Positions 22,301 through 29,994 of a stretch of DNA of 64,000 nucleotides are shown here, one piece after another. Within the stretch, counting starts at the first letter, position 1, and each line of letters starts with the position of its first letter. The notes beneath the pieces are model-generated. The model saw nothing but the letters and a program-made list of their open reading frames with translations, had not been told where the DNA came from and did not search any database. The stretch lies in assembly GCA_023664305.1 (NCBI GenBank), contig JAMPFT010000009.1, positions 23,960-87,959 on the forward strand, in the 5' to 3' direction. The translations under genes and the position numbers were made by a program. Origin of the DNA: a bacterium. Its GTDB lineage: Bacteria; Bacillota; Clostridia; Lachnospirales; Lachnospiraceae.

Positions 22301-22948
22301 TAGATAGACCTTCGCCGTCTCCGCCTGGCGCTCCAGGGGAGCGACCTGTTTTTCCAGCTCGGAGAGGATATCGTTGACGCGCACCAGATTCTGCTTCTCG
22401 TTTTCCAGCTTTGCCTGGGCCGCCGTCTTCCTGCGCTTGAATTTCACAATTCCCGCCGCTTCGTCAAAAAGCTCTCTGCGCTCCTCCGGCTTGCCGCTCA
22501 GGATTTTGTCGATCTGTCCCTGGCCGATAATGGAATACCCCTCTTTGCCGATACCTGTGTCGTAAAACAGCTCGTTGACATCCTTCAGGCGGCAGGGACT
22601 CCCGTTGATCAGATATTCGCTTTCTCCGGAACGGTAGATCCGTCTTGCCACCGTCACCTCGTCAAAATCAATGGCAAGCTGATGATCCGCGTTATCCAGC
22701 GTGATCGCCACATACGCATAGCTGAGCGGCTTTCTGTTCTCTGTCCCCGAGAAAATGACATCCTGCATGCTGGCGCCCCGCAGCTGCCGGACGCGCTGTT
22801 CGCCCAGCACCCAGCGGACCGCGTCCGCCACATTGCTCTTTCCGCTTCCGTTGGGTCCCACAATCCCCGTAATACCGTTGTGAAACTGGAAGGTTATCTT
22901 GTTTGCAAAGGATTTAAAGCCCTGCACCTCAATACTTTTTAAATACAT
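19388..22948 (-). CDS. smc: Chromosome segregation protein SMC
   Basis: 1,186 residues, full length. N-terminal head with Walker A GPNGSGKSN (about 31-39), coiled coil to about 500, a hinge around 515-640 (GYGGSVKKVMEQ, then GAISGGAFK at its end), a return coiled coil and a C-terminal head with the ABC signature LSGGEKALTAI and Walker B FCLLDEIEAALDD near 1,100-1,145. As a homodimer with ScpA and ScpB it loads at parS/ori and juxtaposes chromosome arms. The start overlaps the rnc 3' end by 20 nt, so the two are cotranscribed. Confidence 0.98.
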   Translation of the reverse strand: MYLKSIEVQGFKSFANKITFQFHNGITGIVGPNGSGKSNVADAVRWVLGEQRVRQLRGASMQDVIFSGTENRKPLSYAYVAITLDNADHQLAIDFDEVTVARRIYRSGESEYLINGSPCRLKDVNELFYDTGIGKEGYSIIGQGQIDKILSGKPEERRELFDEAAGIVKFKRRKTAAQAKLENEKQNLVRVNDILSELEKQVAPLERQAETAKVYLRKKEELKTLDVNVFLLENRRLREQLTQAEEKYSLAGGELAESRETYENIKAEYERIQEEIEQLEETIEQARSTVNDTGLMRGRLEGEMNVLKEQINSARGSEAHLTNRRMALEEDIAAKEKDKEDILNEKSDTDSRMRETVAAAEAERARLDGIQERIAQLNNAVEAGKNTIIEELNRRATIKSKLGRFDTMMEQENIRRAELNSRLLRARSDEAAREEELKKLEDEFERVTDEIREMAKRQADTEQKLGDIREALTGKDAALREAQSAYHTEKSRLETLSDMTERYEGYGGSVKKVMEQKEKNPGIIGVVADIVKVEKKYETAIETALGGNIQNIVTDNEETAKEMIRYLKENRLGRATFLPLTSILHPQEFKNPEACSEKGVVGMADELVSTEEKYRNVARAMLGRIVVVDNVDNAVRIARKYAYGIRMVTLEGELLVPGGAISGGAFKNNSNLLGRRREIDELKKNVKKLLAAIDGANREIDETKSARNKLRMELETLKADIQRKSIEQNTARLNISQTRERMEEEGEERATLKLEEQEIGSRILEIRTGKESVQQELSDSETAEKSTQEQILLFQQQLEEERQLETQAMASVSEWEMKAEKMRQTQGFKQANADRIEEEIGRSRAELAEILEALSENRREAEQKRQNITEIEKTIAASYDAQNESENRLKESITRREELSQGQKDFFKRREETAERMTALDKEVYRLNAQREKLEENLETQINYMWDEYEITLSDAAGMRDEEMNDLTAMKREISALKDQIRKLGDVNVNAIEDYKNLMERFTFLKNQHDDLVEAEKTLEGIIEELDTAMRRQFTEKFAQINREFDKVFKELFGGGKGTLELLEDEDILEAGIRIIAQPPGKKLQNMMQLSGGEKALTAISLLFAIQNLKPSPFCLLDEIEAALDDSNVGRFAKYLHKLTQNTQFIVITHRRGTMEQVDRLYGITMQEKGVSTLVSVNLIDRELTD

Positions 22949-23639
22949 ATCCTCTATCCCTCAGAAGCAGCAGCGCCTGATATGCCGCCTGCTGCTCCGC
23001 CGCTTTTTTTGTTCTTCCGGCGCCCTCTCCCAGACATTCGCCCTCCATTTGTACCGCAACCCGAAATATCTTATTATGCTCCGGCCCGCTTTCCTCCAGC
23101 AGCTCATAAGAAAAATCCTTTTTCAGCTTCCCCTGGATCAGCTCCTGCAGATTGCTCTTGCTGTCGTAAAACAGCCGCTTGTCTTCCAGATCGGACAGGA
23201 TGAAACGGTTGATGAAGTCTCTGGCCGGCTCCATTCCCCCGTCCAGATAGACGGCCCCAGTCACGGCCTCCATGCCGTCGGCAATGATGCTGTCCCGCTC
23301 TCTTCCCCCGGTTCCTTCCTCTCCCCGTCCCAGGAGCAAAAACTTTCCCAGCTCCAGGTCCCTGGCGCAGAACGCGAGGGACGGCTCGCATACCATGGAC
23401 GCCCTCAGCTTCGTCAGCTCCCCCTCGGTCATATCGGGATGGGCGTGAAACAAAAATTCGCTGGAGACCAGCTCCAGAACCGCGTCCCCCAAAAACTCCA
23501 GCCGCTCATAGTCCCCCGCCTTGTTGATCTTCTGTTCGTTGGTATAAGAGCTGTGAGTCAGCGCCCGCTTCAGGAGGGAAATATTCCTGAACCGATATCC
23601 GATCCTCTTTTCCAGTTCCTGTAAAGTATACTTTTCCAA
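22929..23639 (-). CDS. rnc: Ribonuclease III
   Basis: 236 residues from a TTG at 23639, preceded at 7 nt by AGAGG; a TTG six codons upstream lacks this spacing. The N-terminal endonuclease domain has the signature ERLEFLGDAVLEL with metal-binding Glu/Asp. A C-terminal double-stranded-RNA-binding domain (about 155-225) has NLQELIQGKL, NKIFRVAVQMEG and GAGRTKKAAEQQAA. It cleaves double-stranded RNA in rRNA maturation and antisense regulation, so it could act on the type I toxin-antitoxin duplexes in this genome. It is cotranscribed with smc. Confidence 0.96.
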   Translation of the reverse strand: MEKYTLQELEKRIGYRFRNISLLKRALTHSSYTNEQKINKAGDYERLEFLGDAVLELVSSEFLFHAHPDMTEGELTKLRASMVCEPSLAFCARDLELGKFLLLGRGEEGTGGRERDSIIADGMEAVTGAVYLDGGMEPARDFINRFILSDLEDKRLFYDSKSNLQELIQGKLKKDFSYELLEESGPEHNKIFRVAVQMEGECLGEGAGRTKKAAEQQAAYQALLLLRDRGYVFKKY

Positions 23640-23661
23640 TCTGCTTCCTCTTTTCAAAGCA

Positions 23662-23690
23662 AAGAGCAGTACGCCTGGCGGACTGCTCTT
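23662..23690 (-). terminator. Hairpin between acpP and rnc
   Basis: AAGAGCAGT pairs with ACTGCTCTT around a small inner GCC/GGC. The minus-strand tail is TTGCTTTG, weakly T-rich, so it is a partial terminator or a processing site that could uncouple high acpP expression from rnc-smc. Confidence 0.5.
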
Positions 23691-23719
23691 ACCAACACCT
23701 ATAATAACGAGCTTTGTTT

Positions 23720-23950
23720 TTAATTTAACGCGCCCTTAATCAGTTCAACCGCTTCCTCCACAGTGGAGATCTTTTCCGCCTTTTCGGCCGGAATCTCAAT
23801 ATTAAACTCCTCCTCGATCCCCATGATAATCTGGAACACATCCAGAGAATCCGCCCCCAGATCGTCCATAAAGGTCGTTTCCATGGTGATCTCGTTCGGA
23901 TCCACATTCAGTATTTCTGCAATTACCTTTTTCAGCTTTTCAAATTCCAT
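23720..23950 (-). CDS. acpP: Acyl carrier protein
   Basis: 76 residues, acidic four-helix protein with the phosphopantetheine attachment serine in DDLGADSLD (Ser35). It carries acyl chains for type II fatty-acid synthesis in the cytosol. AAGGAT precedes the ATG. It follows plsX with an 18-nt gap, the conserved plsX-acpP arrangement. Confidence 0.97.
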   Translation of the reverse strand: MEFEKLKKVIAEILNVDPNEITMETTFMDDLGADSLDVFQIIMGIEEEFNIEIPAEKAEKISTVEEAVELIKGALN

Positions 23951-23967
23951 AATGCATCCTTCTTTCC

Positions 23968-24978
23968 TTAATCTTCCAGAACGATTCGTTCCTTTATTTT
24001 TTCATTTATATTCTGTTCCTTAAATGCAATGCATTGAAGGATAGAATGACGAATTTCAATGGCTTTGCTGCTGCCGTGGGTCTTTACCACAAGCCCGTTT
24101 AAACCGAGCAGCGGCGCTCCGCCGTACTCCTCCGTGCTGAAGCCCTTCAGAGTCTTCTTTAACGCCGGCTTCACAAGAACCGCCCCGATCTTGCTTCGAA
24201 GGCTGCTCATCATGCCGTCCTTGATTTTTTGAATCAGGACGCCGCTGACGCCTTCCATCATCTTTAACACAATATTGCCTGCAAAGGCTTCGCAGACCAA
24301 AACGTCCGCCGCCCCGGCCGGAATGTCCCTGGCCTCCACATTGCCCACAAAATGAATATCGGGGCAATTCTGCAGCAAAGGGTAAACTTCCTTTGTCAGG
24401 GCATTTCCCTTTTCCTCTTCCACGCCGATATTGACCAGCCCTACCCTCGGATTTTTCACGCCGAGGACATGCTCCATATAAATACTTCCCATCTTTGCAA
24501 ACTGCAGCAGCTGAGAAGGTCTCGCATCCACGTTTGCCCCGCAGTCCAGCAACAGACTGACTCCCTTCGCGTTGGGAATAATCGGTGCCAGAGGCGGCCT
24601 CTCCACGCCCTTGATGCGGCCCACGATAACCTGTCCTCCCACCAGCACCGCGCCTGTGCTGCCTGCGGATACAAACGCATCGCATGTACCCTCTTTCACC
24701 AGATACATTGCTTTTACAATAGAAGAATCCTTCTTCCTGCGGATCGCCATCACCGGAGGCTCTCCCGTCTCGATGACCTCCTCTGCATGTACGATTTCCA
24801 GCTGCTCCTCATTGTAAGTATATTTTTTTAATTCCTCTCTGATAACAGGTTCCCGCCCTACCAGAAAAACCTTCACCCGTCCGTCTTCGTTTATGGCTTC
24901 CACCGCGCCCTTTACCGTCTCCACGGGAGCGTTGTCTCCACCCATGGCGTCAACCGCCACATTTACCATTTCAGCCAT
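23968..24978 (-). CDS. plsX: Phosphate acyltransferase PlsX
   Basis: 336 residues. Converts acyl-ACP to acyl-phosphate, the donor for PlsY in phosphatidic-acid synthesis. Family motifs are [12 protein letters not shown] at the N-terminus, SAGSTGAV, the segment LLDCGAN and [20 protein letters not shown] near the C-terminus. AAGAGGT lies about 7 nt before the ATG at 24978. It is downstream of rpmF and upstream of acpP, part of the usual DUF177-rpmF-plsX-acpP lipid cluster. It is a peripheral cytoplasmic-membrane enzyme. Confidence 0.97.
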   Translation of the reverse strand: MAEMVNVAVDAMGGDNAPVETVKGAVEAINEDGRVKVFLVGREPVIREELKKYTYNEEQLEIVHAEEVIETGEPPVMAIRRKKDSSIVKAMYLVKEGTCDAFVSAGSTGAVLVGGQVIVGRIKGVERPPLAPIIPNAKGVSLLLDCGANVDARPSQLLQFAKMGSIYMEHVLGVKNPRVGLVNIGVEEEKGNALTKEVYPLLQNCPDIHFVGNVEARDIPAGAADVLVCEAFAGNIVLKMMEGVSGVLIQKIKDGMMSSLRSKIGAVLVKPALKKTLKGFSTEEYGGAPLLGLNGLVVKTHGSSKAIEIRHSILQCIAFKEQNINEKIKERIVLED

Positions 24979-25136
24979 TTTGATACCTCTTGCGCGCTTT
25001 GATCCGCTTTCAATCTCCTGTACACTATTCTACTATACTAAACACGATAACAAAAATCAAGATAAAAATTGATAGAAAAGCGGACACAAAAAAGGACGCC
25101 GCACCCGACGTCCCTCCTGTCTGCGTTATCGATTCG

Positions 25137-25316
25137 TCAGTCAACGCTTACGACCTGCTTTTTGTTGTAGGAACCGCAAGCCTTGCATACTCTGTGAGGC
25201 ACCGTCAATGCGCCGCACTTGCTGCACTTTACCAGAGTAGGAGCGCTCATTTTCCAGTTCGCTCTTCTCTTGTCTCTTCTACTCTTGGAAGATTTATTCT
25301 TGGGACAAATAGACAT
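25137..25316 (-). CDS. rpmF: 50S ribosomal protein L32
   Basis: 59 residues. The basic N-terminus (PKNKSSKSRRDKRRANWK) is typical of L32, followed by a zinc ribbon with CSKCG and CKACG, the four-cysteine zinc-binding form. AGGAGGTG lies 6 nt before the ATG at 25316. It sits three nt after the DUF177 stop, the near-universal DUF177-rpmF pair. Confidence 0.96.
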   Translation of the reverse strand: MSICPKNKSSKSRRDKRRANWKMSAPTLVKCSKCGALTVPHRVCKACGSYNKKQVVSVD

Positions 25317-25318
25317 CG

Positions 25319-25843
25319 TTACACCTCCTTATTCGCGTTGAAGATATCCTGTATCACTGCCATTCGCGGGTCGGGAACGAAGGTATCGCATCCACAGTCC
25401 CTCTCATTCCGATTCTGTCCGCACACGGGGCAGAGCCCCCTGCAGTCTTCCCTGCACAGAATCTTCGCAGGCCAGTTACCAATGATCTCATTGTACACAA
25501 AAGTCTCTACGTCAAGCTGATACCCTTCCATAAAGCTTAAATCGTCCGCGTCCTCATCCTCCGCGGTATCCTCCGGCGAGGCGACAACTCTCTCAAACGT
25601 CAGATCAAGCGTTGTCCGGGTCTGAGAAAGACATCGGTCACAGACCGTCCGGAAAGTCAGACTTACGCTTCCTTCCGCTTTGGCCTTCCCGTGCTCCGTG
25701 TTAACAAACCGAAACGTTACCGGCGTTTTTTCGATGATCTCGAAGCTGCTCCCTCCGCCCGTAAAACGGGACATCTCAAGAGGAGCTTCCACACTCATCT
25801 GCCTGCCCTCGGACATCAGCACATCAGACAAATTGATTAACAT
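25319..25843 (-). CDS. YceD-family protein (DUF177)
   Basis: 174 residues. DUF177 proteins are linked to 23S rRNA accumulation and to rpmF expression in bacteria and plants. Present here are the N-terminal beta-rich region (FEIIEKTPVTFRFVN), the CDRCLS motif near residue 93, the acidic stretch about 110-125 and a C-terminal cysteine cluster (CREDCRGLCPVCGQNRN) that likely binds zinc. It is preceded by a perfect consensus promoter and heads the rpmF-plsX-acpP-rnc-smc-ftsY run. Confidence 0.9.
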   Translation of the reverse strand: MLINLSDVLMSEGRQMSVEAPLEMSRFTGGGSSFEIIEKTPVTFRFVNTEHGKAKAEGSVSLTFRTVCDRCLSQTRTTLDLTFERVVASPEDTAEDEDADDLSFMEGYQLDVETFVYNEIIGNWPAKILCREDCRGLCPVCGQNRNERDCGCDTFVPDPRMAVIQDIFNANKEV

Positions 25844-25894
25844 AGCGACTCCTATGCGTACTACTATCGTGAACAGTTTTTACACACTGATTTA

Positions 25895-25923
25895 TTATAC
25901 ATAGCGCGCCCGGTTTTGTCAAC
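25895..25923 (-). promoter_or_regulatory. Consensus sigma-A promoter of the DUF177-rpmF-plsX cluster
   Basis: On the minus strand TTGACA (25923-25918), a 17-bp spacer and TATAAT (25900-25895), matching the vegetative consensus perfectly. The leader is about 45 nt. Confidence 0.9.
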
Positions 25924-25954
25924 CACATTTTTCGGGATTTTACGTTCTTTGGTT

Positions 25955-26068
25955 CTTTGCTTCCCGTTTTTCGTTAGGCCTTTCTTCCCGGGATTTTTGT
26001 TCTTTTACACTCTTTGCTTCCCGTCTTTCGCAGGGCCCTTCTTCCCGGCATTTCTGTTCTTCAGCGGT
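25955..26068 (-). repeat. 57-bp tandem repeat 3' of the C39-like gene
   Basis: TCTTTGCTTCCCGT recurs at 25955 and 26012, and the flanking bases follow the same 57-bp period with partial divergence. In one leftward frame the unit encodes a 19-residue charged repeat (SREERPNEKREAK and CREEGPCERREAK). That frame is not in phase with the C39-like gene that ends at 26074. Confidence 0.6.
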
Positions 26069-26073
26069 TTCTA

Positions 26074-27222
26074 TCAGAGCGTTTCGCCGCTTTTTGCGCG
26101 GCTGTCCGTCCCGGCGCTTCGGTTCGTGTATGCCCATACGTTTTTGATCTGTCCCTGCAGACTGTCCCAATCCCAATGTCTCCTGCTCCTCGCCACACAG
26201 TTGGGATCATTTACCAGAAAGCCCTCCCGGTCGTAGCCGTATATCACAATAAAGTGCCCTCCGGCTGTGAAATCGCCCGCGCTCATGGAACAGACCAGCA
26301 CGCCTCCATCGTCCAATACCTCCGTCAGATTCTCTTCCCGAATTTTGGGCTGCGTCACGTCAATTCCGTACCCTTCTGGCGCATCCTCCAAAAGCGCCCA
26401 CGCCGTGCCGACGCCCGGCACATAATATCCGTTTTCCATGCTGTAGTCCGCGATCACATCCGGCGTCAGGCTTTCGTCCCTTGTCAGATAGTAAAGCGCC
26501 ATGGAGACGCAGGTCGGCCCGCAGCCCGATATGGCGATCATACTCCCGTCACCGTACTCCTTATAGCCCCAGCGAGGATCCCACTGCAGGAACAGCGGGA
26601 AGGACTTCTTTTTTTCGCTCTCGGTCAAAAAGGCGGCTGCCTTTTCGTCCCGCTCCGGATATCCCGCCACAAAACCGGCCATCTCCGGGTTGTTCGCCAA
26701 CGCCTCCAGCAGCCTGTCCGGATAGTTTTTCCGGTCTCCGTAAATCTCCTCGATCAATCCTCCGTCCTGCGCAAGACGCCTCAACTCCTCCAAAACCTGA
26801 CGCTTCGTCCGCTCCACGGGCGGGTCCACCTGGTCCAGCCCCCACAGATCCGGGTAGTCCTCCTGCACCGTGCCGACGGTCTCTCCCGTTCTCTCCTCCG
26901 CAGACGCCTGATATTCCGCCGCCTGCCGGTAATTTCCCGTCTCTCTGTCTGTCTCCTGTGCCTGAATCTGCACGACGGCCCGGGTCAGAAGCTCCTCCAG
27001 CTGCGTCAGCCTTCCGTACATTCCCGCCGCACAGATCAGATTTACGGCCAGAAGGCAGCCGAGCAGCACGAGGACGGCTGTCAGCCGCCTGTTCACAGAT
27101 TTTTGCTGCTGCAGCTGTTGGAGCAGCTGTCGGTTCTGTGCCCGATGTCCCGTCTTCTCTCTCCGTATCTTTTCGACGCGTTCCCGTTCCTGCTCCAACG
27201 CTTCGTTTTCCGCTGTACTCAT
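26074..27222 (-). CDS. Membrane-anchored C39-family cysteine-peptidase-like protein
   Basis: 382 residues. Short charged cytoplasmic N-terminus, coiled coil, one transmembrane helix (about 47-68), an extracellular linker and a C-terminal C39-like papain fold (about 205-370). Active-site motifs are SGCGPTCVSMAL (Cys) and GGHFIVIYGYD (His), with the following VNDPN (Asn/Asp). Such proteins are common in Lachnospiraceae; the substrate is unknown and may be a cell-wall-linked or secreted peptide. Immediately after the stop a repeat-rich alternative frame follows. It stands alone between two terminator/promoter regions. Confidence 0.75.
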   Translation of the reverse strand: MSTAENEALEQERERVEKIRREKTGHRAQNRQLLQQLQQQKSVNRRLTAVLVLLGCLLAVNLICAAGMYGRLTQLEELLTRAVVQIQAQETDRETGNYRQAAEYQASAEERTGETVGTVQEDYPDLWGLDQVDPPVERTKRQVLEELRRLAQDGGLIEEIYGDRKNYPDRLLEALANNPEMAGFVAGYPERDEKAAAFLTESEKKKSFPLFLQWDPRWGYKEYGDGSMIAISGCGPTCVSMALYYLTRDESLTPDVIADYSMENGYYVPGVGTAWALLEDAPEGYGIDVTQPKIREENLTEVLDDGGVLVCSMSAGDFTAGGHFIVIYGYDREGFLVNDPNCVARSRRHWDWDSLQGQIKNVWAYTNRSAGTDSRAKSGETL

Positions 27223-27348
27223 CTTCCGTCATTCCCGCTTTCCTGAATGGTTTCCGGCTGCTCCGGTGATAAGACTATTTTAATATAAACCTGTATCAAA
27301 ATTGTAAAGGAAACCTTAAGTTTTCTTTCTTTTTTTCTTATAAACGAC

Positions 27349-27386
27349 AAAAAGCTGCGGAACGCAGACCGTTTCGCAGCTTTTTT
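27349..27386 (-). terminator. Intrinsic terminator of pta-ackA
   Basis: An 11-bp stem AAAAAGCTGCG/CGCAGCTTTTT extended by AACG/CGTT, with T-rich flanks on the minus strand, about 27 nt beyond the ackA stop. Confidence 0.9.
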
Positions 27387-27412
27387 AAACATAATTTCGA
27401 AAAACAGACGAG

Positions 27413-28606
27413 TTACACCAAAGCAACCGTCTCCCGCGCAATGGCAAGCTCCTCATTGGTAGGGATCACCATAACGGTAGTTTTGCTGTCCGGCGTCGTA
27501 ATCGCAAGATCCTCGCCCCTTCTTCCGTTCAGCTCAGGATCGATCCGGACCCCCAGATACCCCAGATATTCACAGATCATGCTGCGTACCAGCGAGCCGT
27601 TCTCTCCGACTCCCGCAGTAAAACAGATCACATCCACCCCGTTCATGGCCGCAACGTAAGCGCCCACATACTTTGCCACGTTGTAGCAGTAGGTCTTCAT
27701 GGCGCGGATGGCGTTCTGATCCCCGCTGTGATACCCGGCCTCAAGATCGCGGAAATCGGAGGACAGGTTGTCCGACAGTCCCAGCACGCCCGACTTCTTG
27801 TTCAGGATGTTCATGATCTCATCGATTCCCTTGTTTTCCTTGTGGGCAATCAGTTCGATGATGGCAGGATCGATGTCGCCGGAACGGGTCCCCATGATCA
27901 GACCCTGCAGGGGTGTCAGGCCCATGGAGGTATCCACACATTTCCCGTTTTTCACAGCCGAAATGCTGGCTCCGTTTCCGAGATGGCATACGATAATCTT
28001 CAGGTCTTTGTACTCTTTTCCGAGAACCTCGGCCGCCCTCTTTGACACATAGGAATGACTGGTGCCGTGGAAGCCGTACCTTCTGATCTTATACTTTTTG
28101 TAATATTCGTAGGGAAGTCCGTACATATAGGCTTCCTCGGGCATAGTCTGATGAAAGGCGGTGTCGAACACTGCCACCATGGGCGTCGTGGGCATCAGCT
28201 CCCTACAGGCGTTAATGCCGATCAGGTTGGCAGGGTTATGAAGAGGCGCAAGATCGTTGCATTCCTCAATGGCCTTCATGACCTCAGCGTCGATGACTAC
28301 GGACTGGGCAAATTTCTCGCCTCCGTGTACCACACGGTGCCCCACCGCGCCGATTTCGTCCAGACTCTTTACCACGCCGGCCGCGGGATCCGTCAACGCT
28401 TCCAGGACAAGACGGATGGCCTCGGTGTGATCGGGCATAGGCGTCTCCTTCGTCGTCTTTTCCCCGCCCTTCGGCGCATAGGTGATCATACTTCCGTCAA
28501 TTCCGATTCTCTCGCACAGTCCTTTTGCCAGACACTCCTCCGACGCGGAATCGATCAGCTGAAACTTCAGAGAGGAGCTTCCGCAGTTAATAACCAATAC
28601 TTTCAT
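27413..28606 (-). CDS. ackA: Acetate kinase
   Basis: 397 residues. Catalyses acetyl-phosphate + ADP to acetate + ATP, the ATP-yielding end of mixed-acid fermentation. Family motifs are [17 protein letters not shown] at the N-terminus, [23 protein letters not shown] (catalytic Asp), [27 protein letters not shown] and [14 protein letters not shown] lies upstream of the ATG. It is downstream of pta with a 66-nt gap and shares its promoter and terminator. Confidence 0.98.
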   Translation of the reverse strand: MKVLVINCGSSSLKFQLIDSASEECLAKGLCERIGIDGSMITYAPKGGEKTTKETPMPDHTEAIRLVLEALTDPAAGVVKSLDEIGAVGHRVVHGGEKFAQSVVIDAEVMKAIEECNDLAPLHNPANLIGINACRELMPTTPMVAVFDTAFHQTMPEEAYMYGLPYEYYKKYKIRRYGFHGTSHSYVSKRAAEVLGKEYKDLKIIVCHLGNGASISAVKNGKCVDTSMGLTPLQGLIMGTRSGDIDPAIIELIAHKENKGIDEIMNILNKKSGVLGLSDNLSSDFRDLEAGYHSGDQNAIRAMKTYCYNVAKYVGAYVAAMNGVDVICFTAGVGENGSLVRSMICEYLGYLGVRIDPELNGRRGEDLAITTPDSKTTVMVIPTNEELAIARETVALV

Positions 28607-28672
28607 ATAATCTTCTTCCTCCTTTTATACAATGACTGAAAATGGCGGTTCTTCCGCACCGGCCTGCCGTCC

Positions 28673-29674
28673 TCAGACAAGCTGGGCCTGTACTGCCGTC
28701 AGCGCCACGACGCCGACGATATCCTGCCAGGAGCATCCGCGGGACAGATCGTTTACGGGCTTTGCGATGCCCTGAAGCATGGGACCGTAGGCCTCCGCCC
28801 CTCCCAGTCTCTGCACCAGCTTATAGCCGATATTTCCCGCGTCCAGATTCGGGAAAATCAGTATATTAGCCCTGCCGCCCACAGGGCTTCCGGGAGCCTT
28901 TGTCTTTGCGACGCCGGGAACCAGAGCGGCGTCCAGCTGCAGTTCGCCGTCCAGCGTCAGATGAGGATACTGCTCCTTTGCGATCCGGGTAGCCTCCACA
29001 ACCTTGTCCACCAGGGCGTGCTTCGCGCTTCCCTTCGTGGAATGGCTTAACATGGCGATCACGGGCTTGGGGCCGATCAGCGATTTAAAGCTTCTGGAGG
29101 AAGAATCCGCTATGGCTGCCAGCTCCTCTGCCGTGGGATCCTGGTTCAGTCCGCAGTCCGCAAAGAGGAAGGCTCCGTTTTCTCCCAGCTCTTTAAACTG
29201 CGTGTCCATCACGAAGAAAGCCGAAACAAGCTTCACGCCGGGCGCGGTCTTTAAAATCTGCAGCGCAGGCCTCAAGGTATCGGCCGTAGAATGACATGCG
29301 CCGGCAACCATGCCGTCCGCATCGTTTGCCTTGACCATCACGATGCCGAAGGTCAGATAATCGCTCAAGAGAATCTCTCTCGCCTTCTCCTCCGTCATGC
29401 CCTTTGCTTTTCTGGTCTCATACAGCAGATTGACATACCCGTCCAGCTTGTCTGTAGTCGCCGGGTTGATCACCTTTACTCCCGTCAGATCGACCTCCAG
29501 CCATCCGGCTCCGTCCATAATCTTCTCTTCGTTGCCGATCAGAATAATGTCGGCAATCCCCTCTTCCATAATCCTTGCCGCCGCCAGCAGCGTCCTCTTG
29601 TCGTTGGATTCCGGCAGAACGATGGTTTTTCTGTCGAGCCTCGCTCTCTCCTTGATTGTGTCGATGTATGACAT
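28673..29674 (-). CDS. pta: Phosphate acetyltransferase
   Basis: 333 residues from the ATG at 29674 (MSYIDTI), with AAGGAG 7 nt upstream; upstream in-frame starts lack proper spacing. It is the short single-domain form. It interconverts acetyl-CoA and acetyl-phosphate. Motifs seen are VLPESNDKRTLLAA, MVAGACHSTADTLRPALQ, SAFFVMDTQ and the C-terminal FPNLDAGNIGYKLVQRL and PVNDLSRGCSW. Paired with ackA for acetate formation, transcribed from a strong promoter at 29735-29763. Confidence 0.97.
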   Translation of the reverse strand: MSYIDTIKERARLDRKTIVLPESNDKRTLLAAARIMEEGIADIILIGNEEKIMDGAGWLEVDLTGVKVINPATTDKLDGYVNLLYETRKAKGMTEEKAREILLSDYLTFGIVMVKANDADGMVAGACHSTADTLRPALQILKTAPGVKLVSAFFVMDTQFKELGENGAFLFADCGLNQDPTAEELAAIADSSSRSFKSLIGPKPVIAMLSHSTKGSAKHALVDKVVEATRIAKEQYPHLTLDGELQLDAALVPGVAKTKAPGSPVGGRANILIFPNLDAGNIGYKLVQRLGGAEAYGPMLQGIAKPVNDLSRGCSWQDIVGVVALTAVQAQLV

Positions 29675-29734
29675 CTCCATTCTCCTTTCCGTCAATATTG
29701 TAAAAATTTGTACTTAACAAATCGTGCTGTTTAT

Positions 29735-29763
29735 ATTATACTAAATATATAAGAATGGTACAA
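29735..29763 (-). promoter_or_regulatory. Promoter of pta-ackA
   Basis: On the minus strand TTGTAC (29763-29758), 17-bp spacer, TATAAT (29740-29735). The rest of the 29,675-29,994 gap holds no gene; a GC-rich hairpin-like GCGCG/CGCGC lies just before the plus-strand tmcAL start. Confidence 0.75.
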
Positions 29764-29994
29764 GGGAAAACATTCGTTAAATTGTATATTTTCAAGTACA
29801 TTCTTTCCCGTGCCGTCTCTGAATTTCACAATATATGGAGCAGCCGGTCTCTTTCACGATATGTTATTTTTTTCACATTGCCGTCCGGCATTCCGCATCA
29901 CAGCCTGCGGCATATGCCGGGAGTCCAAAGGACTGAAATCAATTTTACAGTATAAATTGACAGGCGCGTTTTCGGCGCGCACGGGGGTGTCACT

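Noticed and set aside
26014-27269. Long plus-strand frame of about 410 codons opposite the C39-like gene
   Set aside because: It has low-complexity Arg/Pro/Gln-rich composition and no ribosome-binding site, while the opposite strand has a transmembrane helix and a complete Cys-His active site.
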